Shown: positions 7,787 through 16,482 of the stretch, in pieces | Numbering within the stretch: the first letter of the stretch is position 1 | Layout of the letters: the number at the start of each line of letters is the position of its first letter | Source of the DNA: Streptomyces sp. ALI-76-A | Lineage (GTDB): Bacteria > Actinomycetota > Actinomycetes > Streptomycetales > Streptomycetaceae | Length of the DNA: 64,000 nt | Assembly (NCBI RefSeq): GCF_030287445.1 | Contig: NZ_JASVWB010000002.1 | Location: 1,240,001 to 1,304,000 of the forward strand | Direction: 5' to 3' | Notes under the pieces: model-generated | The model's database searches: none | The model's input: only the letters and a program-made list of their open reading frames with translations | Told to the model about the DNA's origin: nothing | Program-made: the position numbers and the translations under genes

Positions 7787-9568
7787 ATGTCTGATTCTCC
7801 ACCGGCTACACGCTCCGAGCGCCGACGGCACGGCAAGTCGTGGGCGCGCAGGGTGAATACCTCTGAAGGGCTGCGCGCACGGCTGAGCCAGCTAGTCCTT
7901 CTTCCGCCGGCCACTGTGCTGTTGCTGATAGTCCTGCCCGCATACCTCCTGCGGATCGAGCACGCCGGATCTAGTACGCGATGGTTGGTGTGGTCGGCGG
8001 TTGCCGTGGCTTGCGCAGCGGTGCTGGTTGTCGCCTGGCGGGTGTCCCGTACGACCGCCGATGCGGTGCAAAGGCACCGCATCGCTGGTGTTGAGGCGGT
8101 ACAACAACAAGGGGCGGCTCACCTCCAGGCCCTGGAACAACAGCAAATGACTGACCGCCAGGCCGTATCCCAGTGGATTGCCCGTCTGCGGTCCGTGATG
8201 GCCGATGGCCTCAAAGAGGTTGATGCGACGCTGGGCCAGCTGCAGCGCGGTGAGCAGCCCCAGGTGCGCGAGCTGCCGCCGGAACCCGTTGCCCCGCACG
8301 CGTTCGCCACGCTGGAACGGGAACTGCTCGAATTCGTGTACGGCGTGCAGACGGCTCTCACCGACAGCTCAGCCCGGCAGGAGAAAGCTGCTGTCCTTAG
8401 CATCGCCCGGCGCATCCTGACCTCGATCAATCACACGTTGAACGCGTTCGACGGGCTTGAACGCGAGATGGAGGACCCCGAGGTCCTCCAACCCTTGTTC
8501 AAACTGGATCACGCGGTCACGCGGCTGCGTCGCCTGGCGGAGAGCTTGACGTTGGCGGGCGGCGCGCTTCCCCGGCGCTCCAGCAAACCGATGCTGCTCT
8601 CCGACGTGATCGGCCACGCGATCTCTGAGATCGAGCAGTACGGGCGCGTCAAGCTGGTGTCCCCCGTCGAAGGCATGGTCGACGGACGGGCAGCGCCTGG
8701 ACTCGTCCACGCGATGGCTGAGCTCCTCGACAACGCTGCCAACTTCTCCAAGCCCCCAGCAGACGTGCTGGTCCGGGTTGAGAAGGTCGCCTCGGGAGTG
8801 GTCATCCAGATCGACGACCGCGGAAAGCTCATGTCGCAGGACACCCTGAAACAGCTGAACGACCTGCTGTCCGAGCCGTCCCGGCACCGGGCCGGCGACT
8901 ACCTGCGGGACGGACGCATGGGGGTGTGGGTGGTAGCGGAGTACGCCCGCCGACTCGGGTTCCACGTCAGGCTCCATGGCAACATCTACGGTTCCAACCA
9001 GGCCGAAGTCCTGGTCCCCTTCGACCTCTTCAGCACGGCACCGGATAGCCAGGAGCGGACCCCACGGCCTGACCTCCCGTCGCCCGAACCGGTTCACGCC
9101 CTCGACCGGGGAGCACCTGCGGCAGGGACCCGCGCCGGCGACCGTGCGGAGATTCCGGTGGCACGCGGCCCGGCGGCATCCCTGACGGCAGAGCCAAGCT
9201 CCAGCGAGGCAGCCGCCCCGGGCGGCGGGGTTGCGCCTCTGCCCTCACGTCGAGCGAACGCCGTGCCCCACCCCGCTATAAAGCTCGCCGCGAGCGGAGC
9301 GCCGGACACATCCGCGTCCGGTGACGGCGCTGCGCTGCCGAAGCGGGACCTTTCACGCTCCTACCTGGCTCCCGAGTTGCAAGACACAGCCCCTGCGCCC
9401 CGTGGACACATAGAGCCGTCCGCGCCGCCCAGCGCGGGCCTGATGTCCCAGCTCGCCGAGGCACGGCGTCGCGCCGAGCAGGACGCCGTGCCGGATGCCT
9501 CCCAGTCCCCCGAACCAACTGACCCCCCACATCCCTTGGAGGTCCCCCGTGACCACGCAACAGAATGA
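7787..9568 (+). CDS. cvnA: CvnA, conservon sensor-kinase-like ATPase
   Basis: 593 residues from ATG 7787 (an in-frame TTG sits directly before it; GAGG upstream). Two membrane segments lie near the N terminus (LVLLPPATVLLLIVLPAYLL and WLVWSAVAVACAAVLVVAW), then a helical linker rich in Gln. An HATPase_c domain has N-box AELLDNAANFSKPP, IQIDDRGKLM and GRMGVWVVAEYARRLG. The C-terminal ~170 residues are a Pro/Ala-rich, low-complexity tail. There is no obvious phospho-His dimerisation motif. Conservons in Streptomyces are membrane-associated heterocomplexes of CvnA-D thought to signal like G-protein receptors. It is first in a tightly packed operon and overlaps cvnB by 20 bases. The call is firm from domain content and gene order. 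Confidence 0.92.
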   Translation: MSDSPPATRSERRRHGKSWARRVNTSEGLRARLSQLVLLPPATVLLLIVLPAYLLRIEHAGSSTRWLVWSAVAVACAAVLVVAWRVSRTTADAVQRHRIAGVEAVQQQGAAHLQALEQQQMTDRQAVSQWIARLRSVMADGLKEVDATLGQLQRGEQPQVRELPPEPVAPHAFATLERELLEFVYGVQTALTDSSARQEKAAVLSIARRILTSINHTLNAFDGLEREMEDPEVLQPLFKLDHAVTRLRRLAESLTLAGGALPRRSSKPMLLSDVIGHAISEIEQYGRVKLVSPVEGMVDGRAAPGLVHAMAELLDNAANFSKPPADVLVRVEKVASGVVIQIDDRGKLMSQDTLKQLNDLLSEPSRHRAGDYLRDGRMGVWVVAEYARRLGFHVRLHGNIYGSNQAEVLVPFDLFSTAPDSQERTPRPDLPSPEPVHALDRGAPAAGTRAGDRAEIPVARGPAASLTAEPSSSEAAAPGGGVAPLPSRRANAVPHPAIKLAASGAPDTSASGDGAALPKRDLSRSYLAPELQDTAPAPRGHIEPSAPPSAGLMSQLAEARRRAEQDAVPDASQSPEPTDPPHPLEVPRDHATE

Positions 9569-9971
9569 CCTGACCTGGCTGCTGACCGACTTCGTCGACA
9601 GGACGAAGGGCGCGGTCAGCGCCCTGGTGACCTCCCGCGACGGCATGAAGGTCGCGAGCCTGAACCACGATGCGAAGGGGGAGGCTGACACGCTGAGCGC
9701 CATCACCAGCGGCCTGCACTCCCTGGCCGACGGCGCTGGTCGGCTGCTTAACGGCGCCGGTGGCGTGCGCCAGGTCGTCGTGGAACTCGACGGAGGCCAC
9801 CTGTTTGTCATGGCGGCGGGGGCGGGCGCGCTCCTGACCGTCCTGGTCAATGCTGATGGGGACGTCGGACAGGTCTCCTACGAGATGACACTGCTGGTCA
9901 AACGGGTTTACGACCACCTGACCGTCGCGCCACGGTCCGTGCCCGCCGAGGCGGACACGGCGGTCCAGTGA
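9549..9971 (+). CDS. cvnB: CvnB, roadblock/LC7 domain protein
   Basis: 140 residues from GTG 9549, inside the end of cvnA. The fold is a roadblock/LC7 (longin-like) regulator: LTWLLTDFVDRTKGAVSALV, SRDGMKVASL, VVVELDGGHLFVMAAGAGAL and a helix ending in LLVKRVYDHL. In conservons this protein binds the GTPase CvnD, by analogy to MglB, and probably modulates nucleotide turnover. The start is decided by homology: the conserved domain begins right after VTTQQND. The next gene begins 2 bases after its stop. Confidence 0.9.
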   Translation: MTTQQNDLTWLLTDFVDRTKGAVSALVTSRDGMKVASLNHDAKGEADTLSAITSGLHSLADGAGRLLNGAGGVRQVVVELDGGHLFVMAAGAGALLTVLVNADGDVGQVSYEMTLLVKRVYDHLTVAPRSVPAEADTAVQ

Positions 9972-9972
9972 G

Positions 9973-10338
9973 GTGGCCGGTGACGACGCCCTGGTCGACG
10001 ACGGGTACGGGCCGGTGCGACCCTACGCGCTGGTCCACGGACGGGTTACGCCCTCACAGGACCTGGACCGGGCATCCCTGGTCAAGGCCAGAATCGAACT
10101 GCCGTCCAAGCCCTTGCAGTCGCACTACGCGCAGGCGTTCGAGCACTGCCGGGCCGGGGCGGTCTCCGTCGCGGAGATCACGGCGAGGCTCGGGCATCCC
10201 TTGCAGATCGTCAAGATCTGGCTTTCGGACCTTCTTGACGACGGTTACCTGATCAATGCGATGCCCGACAACAGCGGCGGAGCAGCCACCGACCCACGGA
10301 TCTTGGGAGAAGTCCTTGCTGGCCTACGCCGAATCTGA
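9973..10338 (+). CDS. cvnC: CvnC, DUF742 protein
   Basis: 121 residues from GTG 9973, one base after the cvnB stop. It shows the DUF742 pattern: VRPYALVHGRVTPS at the start, then a winged-helix-like part SVAEITARLGHPLQIVKIWLSDLLDDGYLI. It always sits between the roadblock protein and the GTPase in cvn operons, and its biochemical role is not established. Its 3' end overlaps cvnD. Confidence 0.9.
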   Translation: MAGDDALVDDGYGPVRPYALVHGRVTPSQDLDRASLVKARIELPSKPLQSHYAQAFEHCRAGAVSVAEITARLGHPLQIVKIWLSDLLDDGYLINAMPDNSGGAATDPRILGEVLAGLRRI

Positions 10339-10921
10339 GCTGACGCTCTCACTGAAGATCGTCGTAGCGGGCGGCTTCGGGGTCGGGAAGACGACCTTCG
10401 TCGGTGCGGTGAGCGAGATTGAGCCCTTGCGGACGGAGGAGACGCTCACCGAGGCCGGCCGCGGCACCGACAACCTGACGGGCATCGAACAGAAGGCGGC
10501 CACCACCGTCGCCATGGACTTCGGCCGCATCACGCTCCACAGGGACCAGCTGATGCAGCTGCCCCATGAGGTGCAGCTACTGCTGTTCGGCACGCCCGGC
10601 CAGGAGCGCTTCTGGTTCATGTGGGACAACCTTTCGGAGGGCGCGGTTGGCGCGGTCGTCCTCGCCGACACCCGACGGCTGGAGGACTGCTTCGCCGCCG
10701 TCGAGTACTTCGAGCGCCGCCGGATGCCGTTCCTGGTCGCGCTCAACCAGTTCCCCGACGTACGCCCCCGCACCGAGCAGGAAGTGCGAGACGCCCTGGG
10801 AGTGAGCCCCGAGGTTCCCCTCGTCTGGTGCGACGCACGTGACGGCGCCTCGTCCCGCGGCGTCCTGGTCGATCTGGTCGCGCATGCGCGTGACCGTGCC
10901 CAGCTCGTCCCTTCCGCCTAG
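10316..10921 (+). CDS. cvnD: CvnD, conservon small GTPase
   Basis: About 201 residues from a TTG at 10316 with GGGAGAAG just upstream; it overlaps cvnC by 23 bases. The G domain has the Walker A GGFGVGKTTFV, switch region TTVAMDFGRITL, the G3-like LFGTPGQERFWFMWDNL, and VALNQFPD in the place of the usual NKxD motif. This is typical of conservon GTPases. It acts with CvnA-C at the membrane in signalling linked to antibiotic production and development in Streptomyces. The start is less certain than the rest because no ATG or GTG lies nearby in frame. Confidence 0.9.
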   Translation: MLAYAESELTLSLKIVVAGGFGVGKTTFVGAVSEIEPLRTEETLTEAGRGTDNLTGIEQKAATTVAMDFGRITLHRDQLMQLPHEVQLLLFGTPGQERFWFMWDNLSEGAVGAVVLADTRRLEDCFAAVEYFERRRMPFLVALNQFPDVRPRTEQEVRDALGVSPEVPLVWCDARDGASSRGVLVDLVAHARDRAQLVPSA

Positions 10922-10958
10922 CCCGTCCCTTCCTGCTGCTTCGCTTATGGAGTCCACG

Positions 10959-11573
10959 ATGCCCACCTTTGACCTTGCCACCGGCCTCCACGACCGGGTA
11001 CCCGCGGACGAAGAACGGATCCTGCGCTTGGAGCTGTTGCAGCGTAAGGACCTGCTCGCAGACCGTCCCGTTCCGTGGTTCGACAGCCTCGCGCATGACG
11101 CTGCACAAGAGGCGGCTGACCTGGTCAAAAAGCCGGACGGGTTCCTCGCCATGGTCAACCTCATGAAGGACGGCTACCAATACTTCGCCGGCATGTGGGC
11201 GCCCGCCGGCATCAGCGGCGGCGAGAGCCAGGCCACATCGGCCGATACGCCGCCGGAGGAGCGGTTCATGGAGCGCACGAGCGGGTGGTGCGTCCACACC
11301 ATGGACCGCCGCAAGGCCCTGCCGCTCAACAACGTCTTCGACTATCCACGCTGGCTAAACAAGGCCATCCACCAGCTCGGCGCCCGCACCTACCTGGGCA
11401 CACCCCTGATCCACCAGCCCACCGGCATCGCGCTGGGCACGTTGTGCTTCGTGGGCCGGGAGACGACGAGCTGGGGCCGCCAGGAAGTCGCCCTGATCAA
11501 GCACTACGCCGCCCAAGCCCTGGAGCACATCGACGAACTGCCCGACAACACCCAGCCCCCCTCGGAGCACTAG
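10959..11573 (+). CDS. GAF-domain protein downstream of conservon
   Basis: 204 residues from ATG 10959 (GGAG six bases upstream; another in-frame ATG at 10947). A GAF-type sensor fold is suggested by RTYLGTPLIHQPTGIALGTLCFVGRE and the C-terminal helix WGRQEVALIKHYAAQALEHI. The middle contains RTSGWCVHTMDRRKALPLNNVF, resembling the conserved Cys region of GAF proteins found beside cvn operons. It probably binds a small ligand and feeds the conservon complex. It lies 37 bases after cvnD on the same strand, so it is likely cotranscribed. Confidence 0.75.
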   Translation: MPTFDLATGLHDRVPADEERILRLELLQRKDLLADRPVPWFDSLAHDAAQEAADLVKKPDGFLAMVNLMKDGYQYFAGMWAPAGISGGESQATSADTPPEERFMERTSGWCVHTMDRRKALPLNNVFDYPRWLNKAIHQLGARTYLGTPLIHQPTGIALGTLCFVGRETTSWGRQEVALIKHYAAQALEHIDELPDNTQPPSEH

Positions 11574-11630
11574 CGCTACCGCCCGTCGTCCAGCACAGCG
11601 CCCGTAAGACCAGAGGGAGGGGACGGACCG

Positions 11631-12860
11631 ATGTCCACGTACACGTACTTGACGGACGACCACCTGCGCCTGCGCGACCAGGCGCAGGACTTCGGCCGCG
11701 AAGTGATCGCCCCCCACGTTCCGCACATGGAAGCACAAGGAACACACACCGACCTTGAACTGCCCCGCCTGATGGGCGCACAGGGCTGGTGCGGCGTGAT
11801 CATCGGCACCGAGTACGGCGGCATGGGCCTGGACCATCTCTCCAAGACGCTCCTGATCTCCGAGGCCAGCTACTTCAGCGGTGCCGCCGGCGGCATCCTG
11901 CAAGCCTCTCTCATCCCGACCGCCGCGATCCTCTACCTCGGCAGCGAGGAGCAGAAGCGGCGTTGGCTGCCGCAGATCGCCGAAGGGCTGTGGACGGCCA
12001 TCCTGGTCACCGAGCCCGACAGCGGCAGCCACGTTCTCGGCATGGACGGCACGGCCCGCCGCAAGGGAAAGCACTGGATCATCAACGCCCGCAAGTGCTT
12101 CATCGGCAACTCAGCCATAGCGGGCCTGCACGTCGTCGTTGTGCGAACCGGTCGGCCCGGCGATCCACGGAGCCTGTCGGCCTTCCTCGTCGAAGCCGAC
12201 CGGAACGGAATCGAGGTGAGCCAGCCGGATTTGGTCGGAATGCACGGCTTCACCTGCGGCAATGTGCAACTGCGCGACGTCCGGGTGCCCGAGACCCACC
12301 TCCTTGGGGAGGTCGGCGATGGCCTCGCCGCCGCCTACACCGCCTCCGTCGTCTGCGGCCGCCCCAACCTTGCCGCGGCCGCTCTGGGCCTTCACCGCAG
12401 GGTCATGGACGAGGCCCTTGCCTTCCTCCAGACACGCCGCCGCAAGACAGGCCGGCACCACCGCGAGACGCGGAAGCTCTCCGAAAACCCCATCGTCAGA
12501 TACCGCCTCGCGGACATGCAGTCCCGGCTGATGACCGCTGAACGGCTGGCGTACGACGCCGTGCAGCTGCTGGACGAGGGACGAGCGTGCGATGCGGAAC
12601 TCGTCCAGTCCAAGCTGTACAACAGCGTGGCGGCAAGCGAGTCCCTGCGGGATGCGAGCTCGCTCCACGGCGGCTACGCCGCCCGCACCGACCGCCCCAT
12701 CACTCGACTGATGCGTGACATCCAGCTCGTCGGCGCGCCGGCAGGCCCTGACGATATCCAGCGCCACCGGCTAACCGAAAAGGCACTCGGAGCCGACCGC
12801 ACCCAGTGGTCCGAAGACTTCATCCGCCGCACGAGGTCAGCCGAGGTACGCGCCGCCTGA
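11631..12860 (+). CDS. acyl-CoA dehydrogenase family flavoprotein
   Basis: 409 residues, ATG with GAGGGAGGGGA upstream. FAD-dependent acyl-CoA dehydrogenase fold: LRDQAQDFGREVIAPHV at the N terminus, the flavin-binding strand LVTEPDSGSHVLGMDGTA, mid-domain TCGNVQLRDVRVPETHLLG, and a C-terminal helical domain ending DIQLVGAPAGPDDIQRHRLTEKALG. The position of the usual catalytic Glu could not be fixed by eye. The substrate could be an acyl-CoA or acyl-ACP. The gene follows the cvn operon by 57 bases, an unusual place for a metabolic enzyme; conservons more often carry a P450 downstream. Confidence 0.85.
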   Translation: MSTYTYLTDDHLRLRDQAQDFGREVIAPHVPHMEAQGTHTDLELPRLMGAQGWCGVIIGTEYGGMGLDHLSKTLLISEASYFSGAAGGILQASLIPTAAILYLGSEEQKRRWLPQIAEGLWTAILVTEPDSGSHVLGMDGTARRKGKHWIINARKCFIGNSAIAGLHVVVVRTGRPGDPRSLSAFLVEADRNGIEVSQPDLVGMHGFTCGNVQLRDVRVPETHLLGEVGDGLAAAYTASVVCGRPNLAAAALGLHRRVMDEALAFLQTRRRKTGRHHRETRKLSENPIVRYRLADMQSRLMTAERLAYDAVQLLDEGRACDAELVQSKLYNSVAASESLRDASSLHGGYAARTDRPITRLMRDIQLVGAPAGPDDIQRHRLTEKALGADRTQWSEDFIRRTRSAEVRAA

Positions 12861-12904
12861 CCCTACTGCTCCGTCCCTCATCCGCCCATGGCCGAAAGAC
12901 CTTC

Positions 12905-13693
12905 ATGATCAGCATGTACGTCCAGAACGAAACGCCTCAAACCGAGGAACTGGCCGAGCAGATACACCAGTTACTCACACAGGCGACCCCATGGGTGGAG
13001 ACGACCAGCGGCCTGCTCCTGCCGACCGTCAGGATCGAACTCGTCGGAGTAGAAGGACTGGCGACGGCGTACGCGGCCTTCGTCCGCCGCCAGGTCGAGC
13101 GCGACACCGAGGGCCTGGATCTCACCGAGCAAGAGCACAAGAAGGCGGCCGCCCTGCCGCTAACCGCCCGCATGTCTGCCCGCACGATATGGATGGTCGA
13201 GGAGTCCATCCTCATCGCGACCAGCGTCGGCCAGCCGTCGACCCTGATCGTCCCCGAAGCCCTGGAACACCTGGGGCTGACCGGTGCCCCGGATCTGCTG
13301 TGCGACGCCTTGGTCCGCGCGCTCGCCCGGCAGGCCCAGGTCGCCGCCTGCGGGGGCACCCGCATACCGGCCCCGGAATGGCCTATAGACCGGCCCGCCC
13401 AGGATGCCATCACCCAGCTCAGCGACGGCCATGCGCAGTGGACGCGCGACCAAGCGACCTCGCAGATACTCGGCAGACCCGTCGACTACACCCAGCGCCG
13501 CCGGCCCAGAACCTTCCTGATGCGCCGCGCGTTCCTCCGTATCGCAGCCGCTGGAGCGGGCAGGCGGCGGGCCCGCGCTACCGCCCTTGTCGACAAGGCC
13601 GTGAACGCCGTAGGCCTGGACGCCTTCAACCAAGTGTGGAGCATTTCCGGCCTGGCCCCCACCCTTGGCAAACTCCGATGTCCTGAGGACTGA
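12905..13693 (+). CDS. unrecognised protein following acyl-CoA dehydrogenase
   Basis: 262 residues from ATG 12905. It is predicted soluble, largely alpha-helical, with no signal peptide or membrane segment and no catalytic motif I recognise. Segments such as LLCDALVRALARQAQ, DGHAQWTRDQATSQILGRPVD and a basic patch near residue 200 (RRRPRTFLMRRAFLR) are distinctive. The order of helices recalls actinobacterial zinc-metalloprotease-like proteins, but no HExxH is present, so I do not assign that. Codon usage is GC3-rich like its neighbours. It ends just before a strong hairpin, so it probably closes the cvn transcript. Confidence 0.55.
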   Translation: MISMYVQNETPQTEELAEQIHQLLTQATPWVETTSGLLLPTVRIELVGVEGLATAYAAFVRRQVERDTEGLDLTEQEHKKAAALPLTARMSARTIWMVEESILIATSVGQPSTLIVPEALEHLGLTGAPDLLCDALVRALARQAQVAACGGTRIPAPEWPIDRPAQDAITQLSDGHAQWTRDQATSQILGRPVDYTQRRRPRTFLMRRAFLRIAAAGAGRRRARATALVDKAVNAVGLDAFNQVWSISGLAPTLGKLRCPED

Positions 13694-13756
13694 ATCAGCC
13701 GCCTGCCCGGATGACGCCTCAACCGTGCGGCGGCCTCGACGCCGTCGACACAGACC

Positions 13757-13798
13757 CCGTCCTCGTTGTCCGCCGACGGCGGCGGACAACGAGGACGG
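13757..13798. terminator. 18-bp perfect hairpin, probable terminator
   Basis: The arms CCGTCCTCGTTGTCCGCC and GGCGGACAACGAGGACGG are perfectly complementary with a 6-base loop. It lies 63 bases after the stop of the 12905-13693 gene, with no U-tract, as usual in Streptomyces. Confidence 0.7.
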
Positions 13799-13896
13799 AC
13801 CCAACGCCGGCGCGCAGGGCAAATCCGTCTACAGGCTCCTCGCCTACCACAATCCTCCGCGCAGGCCCCGCCCACCCCGCACCGAACGGCTCCTCC

Positions 13897-14421
13897 GTGA
13901 CCCTCCTTTCCCGCACCCGCCTGCGGCCGACCAGCCTCTCCGGTCGGTCCCGACCTGATGACCCGGCGCTCGCCTGGGAGATCCCCGTCCTGGGCGATAA
14001 CGATCCGGGCCAGGAGGCGTACATGCTGCTGGGCGCGGCCTGGCGGAGCTCCACCGCCCGACTCGTGCGCACCGGGGACGGGTTCGACGCGGTCCGGGTG
14101 CCGCAGTCGTACGCCGCCGCGGCCCTGGAGGTTCTGCGTCGCTGCGGCGCGCGCCGCGGCGCGGTGCCCTCCGACAGCGGTCTCTGGACCTTCTTCGTCC
14201 CGCCGGACTCCGGCAGTCTCCCCTGGCCTACCTGGGTCACGTACCTCAGCGGGCCCACGGTCCGCATCCCACCGCGCCCCGCCCGCAGCGACGGCCTCAA
14301 CCTGCGGTGGATCACTCGCGGCGAGCCGACCGGACAGCTCCTGACGGCGCCCTTCGTGCTGTGCCCCATCTTCACCACCCTCGTCCTGCCGAGCCCCGAT
14401 CCGACCCTTGACCGGGCATAA
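13897..14421 (+). CDS. small unrecognised protein before SAM methyltransferase
   Basis: 174 residues from a GTG at 13897. The frame is open upstream through the hairpin but without coding character, so I start it after the hairpin. The recognisable part begins at LAWEIPVLGDNDPGQEAYMLLGAAWR and continues with FDAVRVPQSYAAAALEVLRRCGA, SGLWTFFVPP and WPTWVTYLSGPTVRIPPRP. This resembles the small domain related to the N-terminus of bifunctional DNA primase/polymerase-like proteins common in Streptomyces, but the match is loose. It is followed 19 bases later by the methyltransferase gene, so the two are likely cotranscribed. No function assigned. Confidence 0.5.
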   Translation: MTLLSRTRLRPTSLSGRSRPDDPALAWEIPVLGDNDPGQEAYMLLGAAWRSSTARLVRTGDGFDAVRVPQSYAAAALEVLRRCGARRGAVPSDSGLWTFFVPPDSGSLPWPTWVTYLSGPTVRIPPRPARSDGLNLRWITRGEPTGQLLTAPFVLCPIFTTLVLPSPDPTLDRA

Positions 14422-14440
14422 CGCTTCCGAAGGAGACCCC

Positions 14441-15217
14441 GTGAACACCAAGATCGACACGTCCGTCCCCCACTCGGCCCGAATCTGGAACTACTGGATG
14501 GGCGGCAAGGACAACTACCCCGTCGACCAGCAGGCCGGCGACGATTACGCCGAGATCGCCCCCCAGGTCAAGACCATGGCCATCGCGTCCCGCCATTACC
14601 TGATCCGCGCGGTCACTCACCTCACCCGCGAGTGCGGCGCCCGCCAGTTCCTCGACATAGGCACCGGCCTGCCGACGTACGACAACACCCACCAGGTCGC
14701 CCAGCGGATCGCCCCGGCCGCCAAGGTCGTCTACGTCGACAACGACCCGATCGTCCTGGCTCACGCCAACGCCCTGCTCTTCAGCGCGCCCACGGGAGTC
14801 ACTGACTACATCGACGCCGACCTGCACGACCCGGAGGAGATCCTGGGCCAGGCCGCGCGAACACTCGACTTCAGCCAGCCCGTCGCCCTGATGCTGATGG
14901 GCATCCTCGGCCACATCGAGGATTACACCACGGCGACGGCGATCGTCCACCACCTTCTTGCGTCCCTGCCCGCGGGCAGCTACTTCGTGCACTACGACGG
15001 CACCAACACCGACGTCGACCTCGTGAAAGCGCAGGCCGGTTACGACGACACCGGTGCCGTCCCGTACGTCCTGCGCAGCCCCGAACAGCTCGCGGTCTTC
15101 TACGAAGGGCTCGACCTGCTGGAGCCGGGCTTCGTCTCCTGCCCGCTGTGGCGCCCTGCCCCGGGCACCTCCCCGGCGCCGACGGGCGTCTACGGAGGCG
15201 TGGCCGTCAAATGGTAG
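14441..15217 (+). CDS. S-adenosyl methyltransferase (DUF574/PF04672 family)
   Basis: 258 residues from GTG 14441, with GAAGGAG placed ideally upstream. It begins with the family hallmark SARIWNYWMGGKDNYPVDQQAG. Motif I is FLDIGTGLPTYDNTHQVAQ, followed by VVYVDNDPIVLAHANALL and YIDADLHDPEEIL. This family is heavily expanded in Streptomyces and its substrates are mostly unknown; structures show SAM binding. The start is clear from ribosome-binding-site spacing and because the hallmark falls at residue 10. Confidence 0.9.
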   Translation: MNTKIDTSVPHSARIWNYWMGGKDNYPVDQQAGDDYAEIAPQVKTMAIASRHYLIRAVTHLTRECGARQFLDIGTGLPTYDNTHQVAQRIAPAAKVVYVDNDPIVLAHANALLFSAPTGVTDYIDADLHDPEEILGQAARTLDFSQPVALMLMGILGHIEDYTTATAIVHHLLASLPAGSYFVHYDGTNTDVDLVKAQAGYDDTGAVPYVLRSPEQLAVFYEGLDLLEPGFVSCPLWRPAPGTSPAPTGVYGGVAVKW

Positions 15218-15246
15218 AAGGGCTGCTGCCCTCCCTCCGGAGAACG

Positions 15247-15378
15247 ATGCACATGTTCGAAATGACCAATCTTGTCCCGGTACACCTGCGCGACTGGCGG
15301 TGCCGCTTCTGCCGAAATCGGCACGATGCCTTGGCCACAATTTGTCGCTTCACCCAGGTTCCTCGGGACTTCCTGTGA
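15247..15378 (+). CDS. possible small CxxC protein
   Basis: A 43-residue reading frame from ATG 15247 with GGAG five bases upstream, following the methyltransferase by 29 bases. It contains RDWRCRFCRNRHD, a short Cys-x-x-Cys segment with a following His that could bind metal. The size and lack of known homologues make this tentative; it may be chance. Confidence 0.22.
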   Translation: MHMFEMTNLVPVHLRDWRCRFCRNRHDALATICRFTQVPRDFL

Positions 15379-15496
15379 ACCACCGCCACTTCCCGACGCC
15401 GGCCCAGCGGCCAGCGACACACCCACCAGTAGCCCGCGGAGACCGTTCACAAAGACGCTCGCCCGTTCAAGCAGCCGGCCTTTGAAGGAGACAACC

Positions 15497-16423
15497 ATGA
15501 CGGCACGTAATGACGCGACCGACCTTGACCTGTTGGGCTGGAACCTACTGAACGGGGGAATCGACGGGGAGGAGGAGTACCGCCGCGAGCGGCAAATTGA
15601 CTTCCTCGCGTCCCTCTCTGGGCTTGACCTCTTGTGGATCACGGAGGCCACGGACTGGGAGAAGAGGAACCGCTTCACCGACCTCGCCGACGCCACAGGG
15701 CTGACCGCGCTCCCGTACGTGACCTCGCACAACGGCGACGGCCGCAACCACAGCTGCCTGTACTACCGAGCCGACAAGCTCCGGCTTGCGTCCCGTTCCG
15801 GCGTGCTGGCCCGGGGCGCCTTCCACCACGGGGTCGCGCGCGCGGAGTTCGAGGTGAACGGCGTCCGCCTGCTGGTGTTGGGAGCGCATCTGACGTACAG
15901 CAGCCCCGATGCCCGAGTTCTGGAAGTGCCGCACCTGGCTGATTACGGGAGGAAGTTTGGGGACTGGCCAGAAGACAGTGTTCTGATCATGGACTCGAAC
16001 GGCCCCGACCTACACGATCCGGAGCCAGAGGACTGGTCAGAGGTGCCGCGGAACCTCTGGCACCGCTACCGGGAGCGGCTGCCCGATGGATCGTACGGCG
16101 GATGGGACACCCAGGTTCTGCGGATGCTAATGGAGGCCGGCTGGCGTGACCCACAGGCCGACGTGACGATTCGGAGGAAGCCCACAGTCGGCTACTGGTA
16201 CGAGAACGAGAAGGTTCCCCTCCACCTCGACCAGGCTCTCGTCACCGGCCAGCGGATCGAAGTGGTCGACTACCGCACCCTAGGCGCACCCTACTGGTTC
16301 GCACCGAACATCCCTACCCCTGATGTCTCCGGCACAGATCTCATTTTGACCGACCTGTCTGACCACTTGCCGGTCCACGTCTGTATCCGCCTCCACCACA
16401 ACCCAATCCGTTCGGCGGTCTGA
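15497..16423 (+). CDS. endonuclease/exonuclease/phosphatase-fold protein
   Basis: 308 residues, ATG 15497 with GAAGGAG upstream. The order of motifs fits the EEP superfamily (DNase I, AP endonuclease, sphingomyelinase, inositol phosphatases): LDLLGWNLLNGG (Asn), DLLWITEATDWE (metal-binding Glu), LLVLGAHLTYSS (His), DSVLIMDSNG (Asp-Asn), and terminal LTDLSDHLPVHV (Asp-His). All catalytic positions appear present. No signal peptide, so cytoplasmic. Whether it cleaves nucleic acid or a phosphoester metabolite cannot be told. The ISL3 element begins 60 bases after its stop. Confidence 0.8.
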   Translation: MTARNDATDLDLLGWNLLNGGIDGEEEYRRERQIDFLASLSGLDLLWITEATDWEKRNRFTDLADATGLTALPYVTSHNGDGRNHSCLYYRADKLRLASRSGVLARGAFHHGVARAEFEVNGVRLLVLGAHLTYSSPDARVLEVPHLADYGRKFGDWPEDSVLIMDSNGPDLHDPEPEDWSEVPRNLWHRYRERLPDGSYGGWDTQVLRMLMEAGWRDPQADVTIRRKPTVGYWYENEKVPLHLDQALVTGQRIEVVDYRTLGAPYWFAPNIPTPDVSGTDLILTDLSDHLPVHVCIRLHHNPIRSAV

Positions 16424-16482
16424 GCGGGAGTAGGGCGCCAGACCCGTGCCCCACGTGTGCCACGTGTTACAGCGCCTCGTCG

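Noticed and set aside
12905..13693. Zinc-metalloprotease assignment for this protein
   Set aside because: Helix order is reminiscent, but no HExxH motif is present; left as unrecognised.
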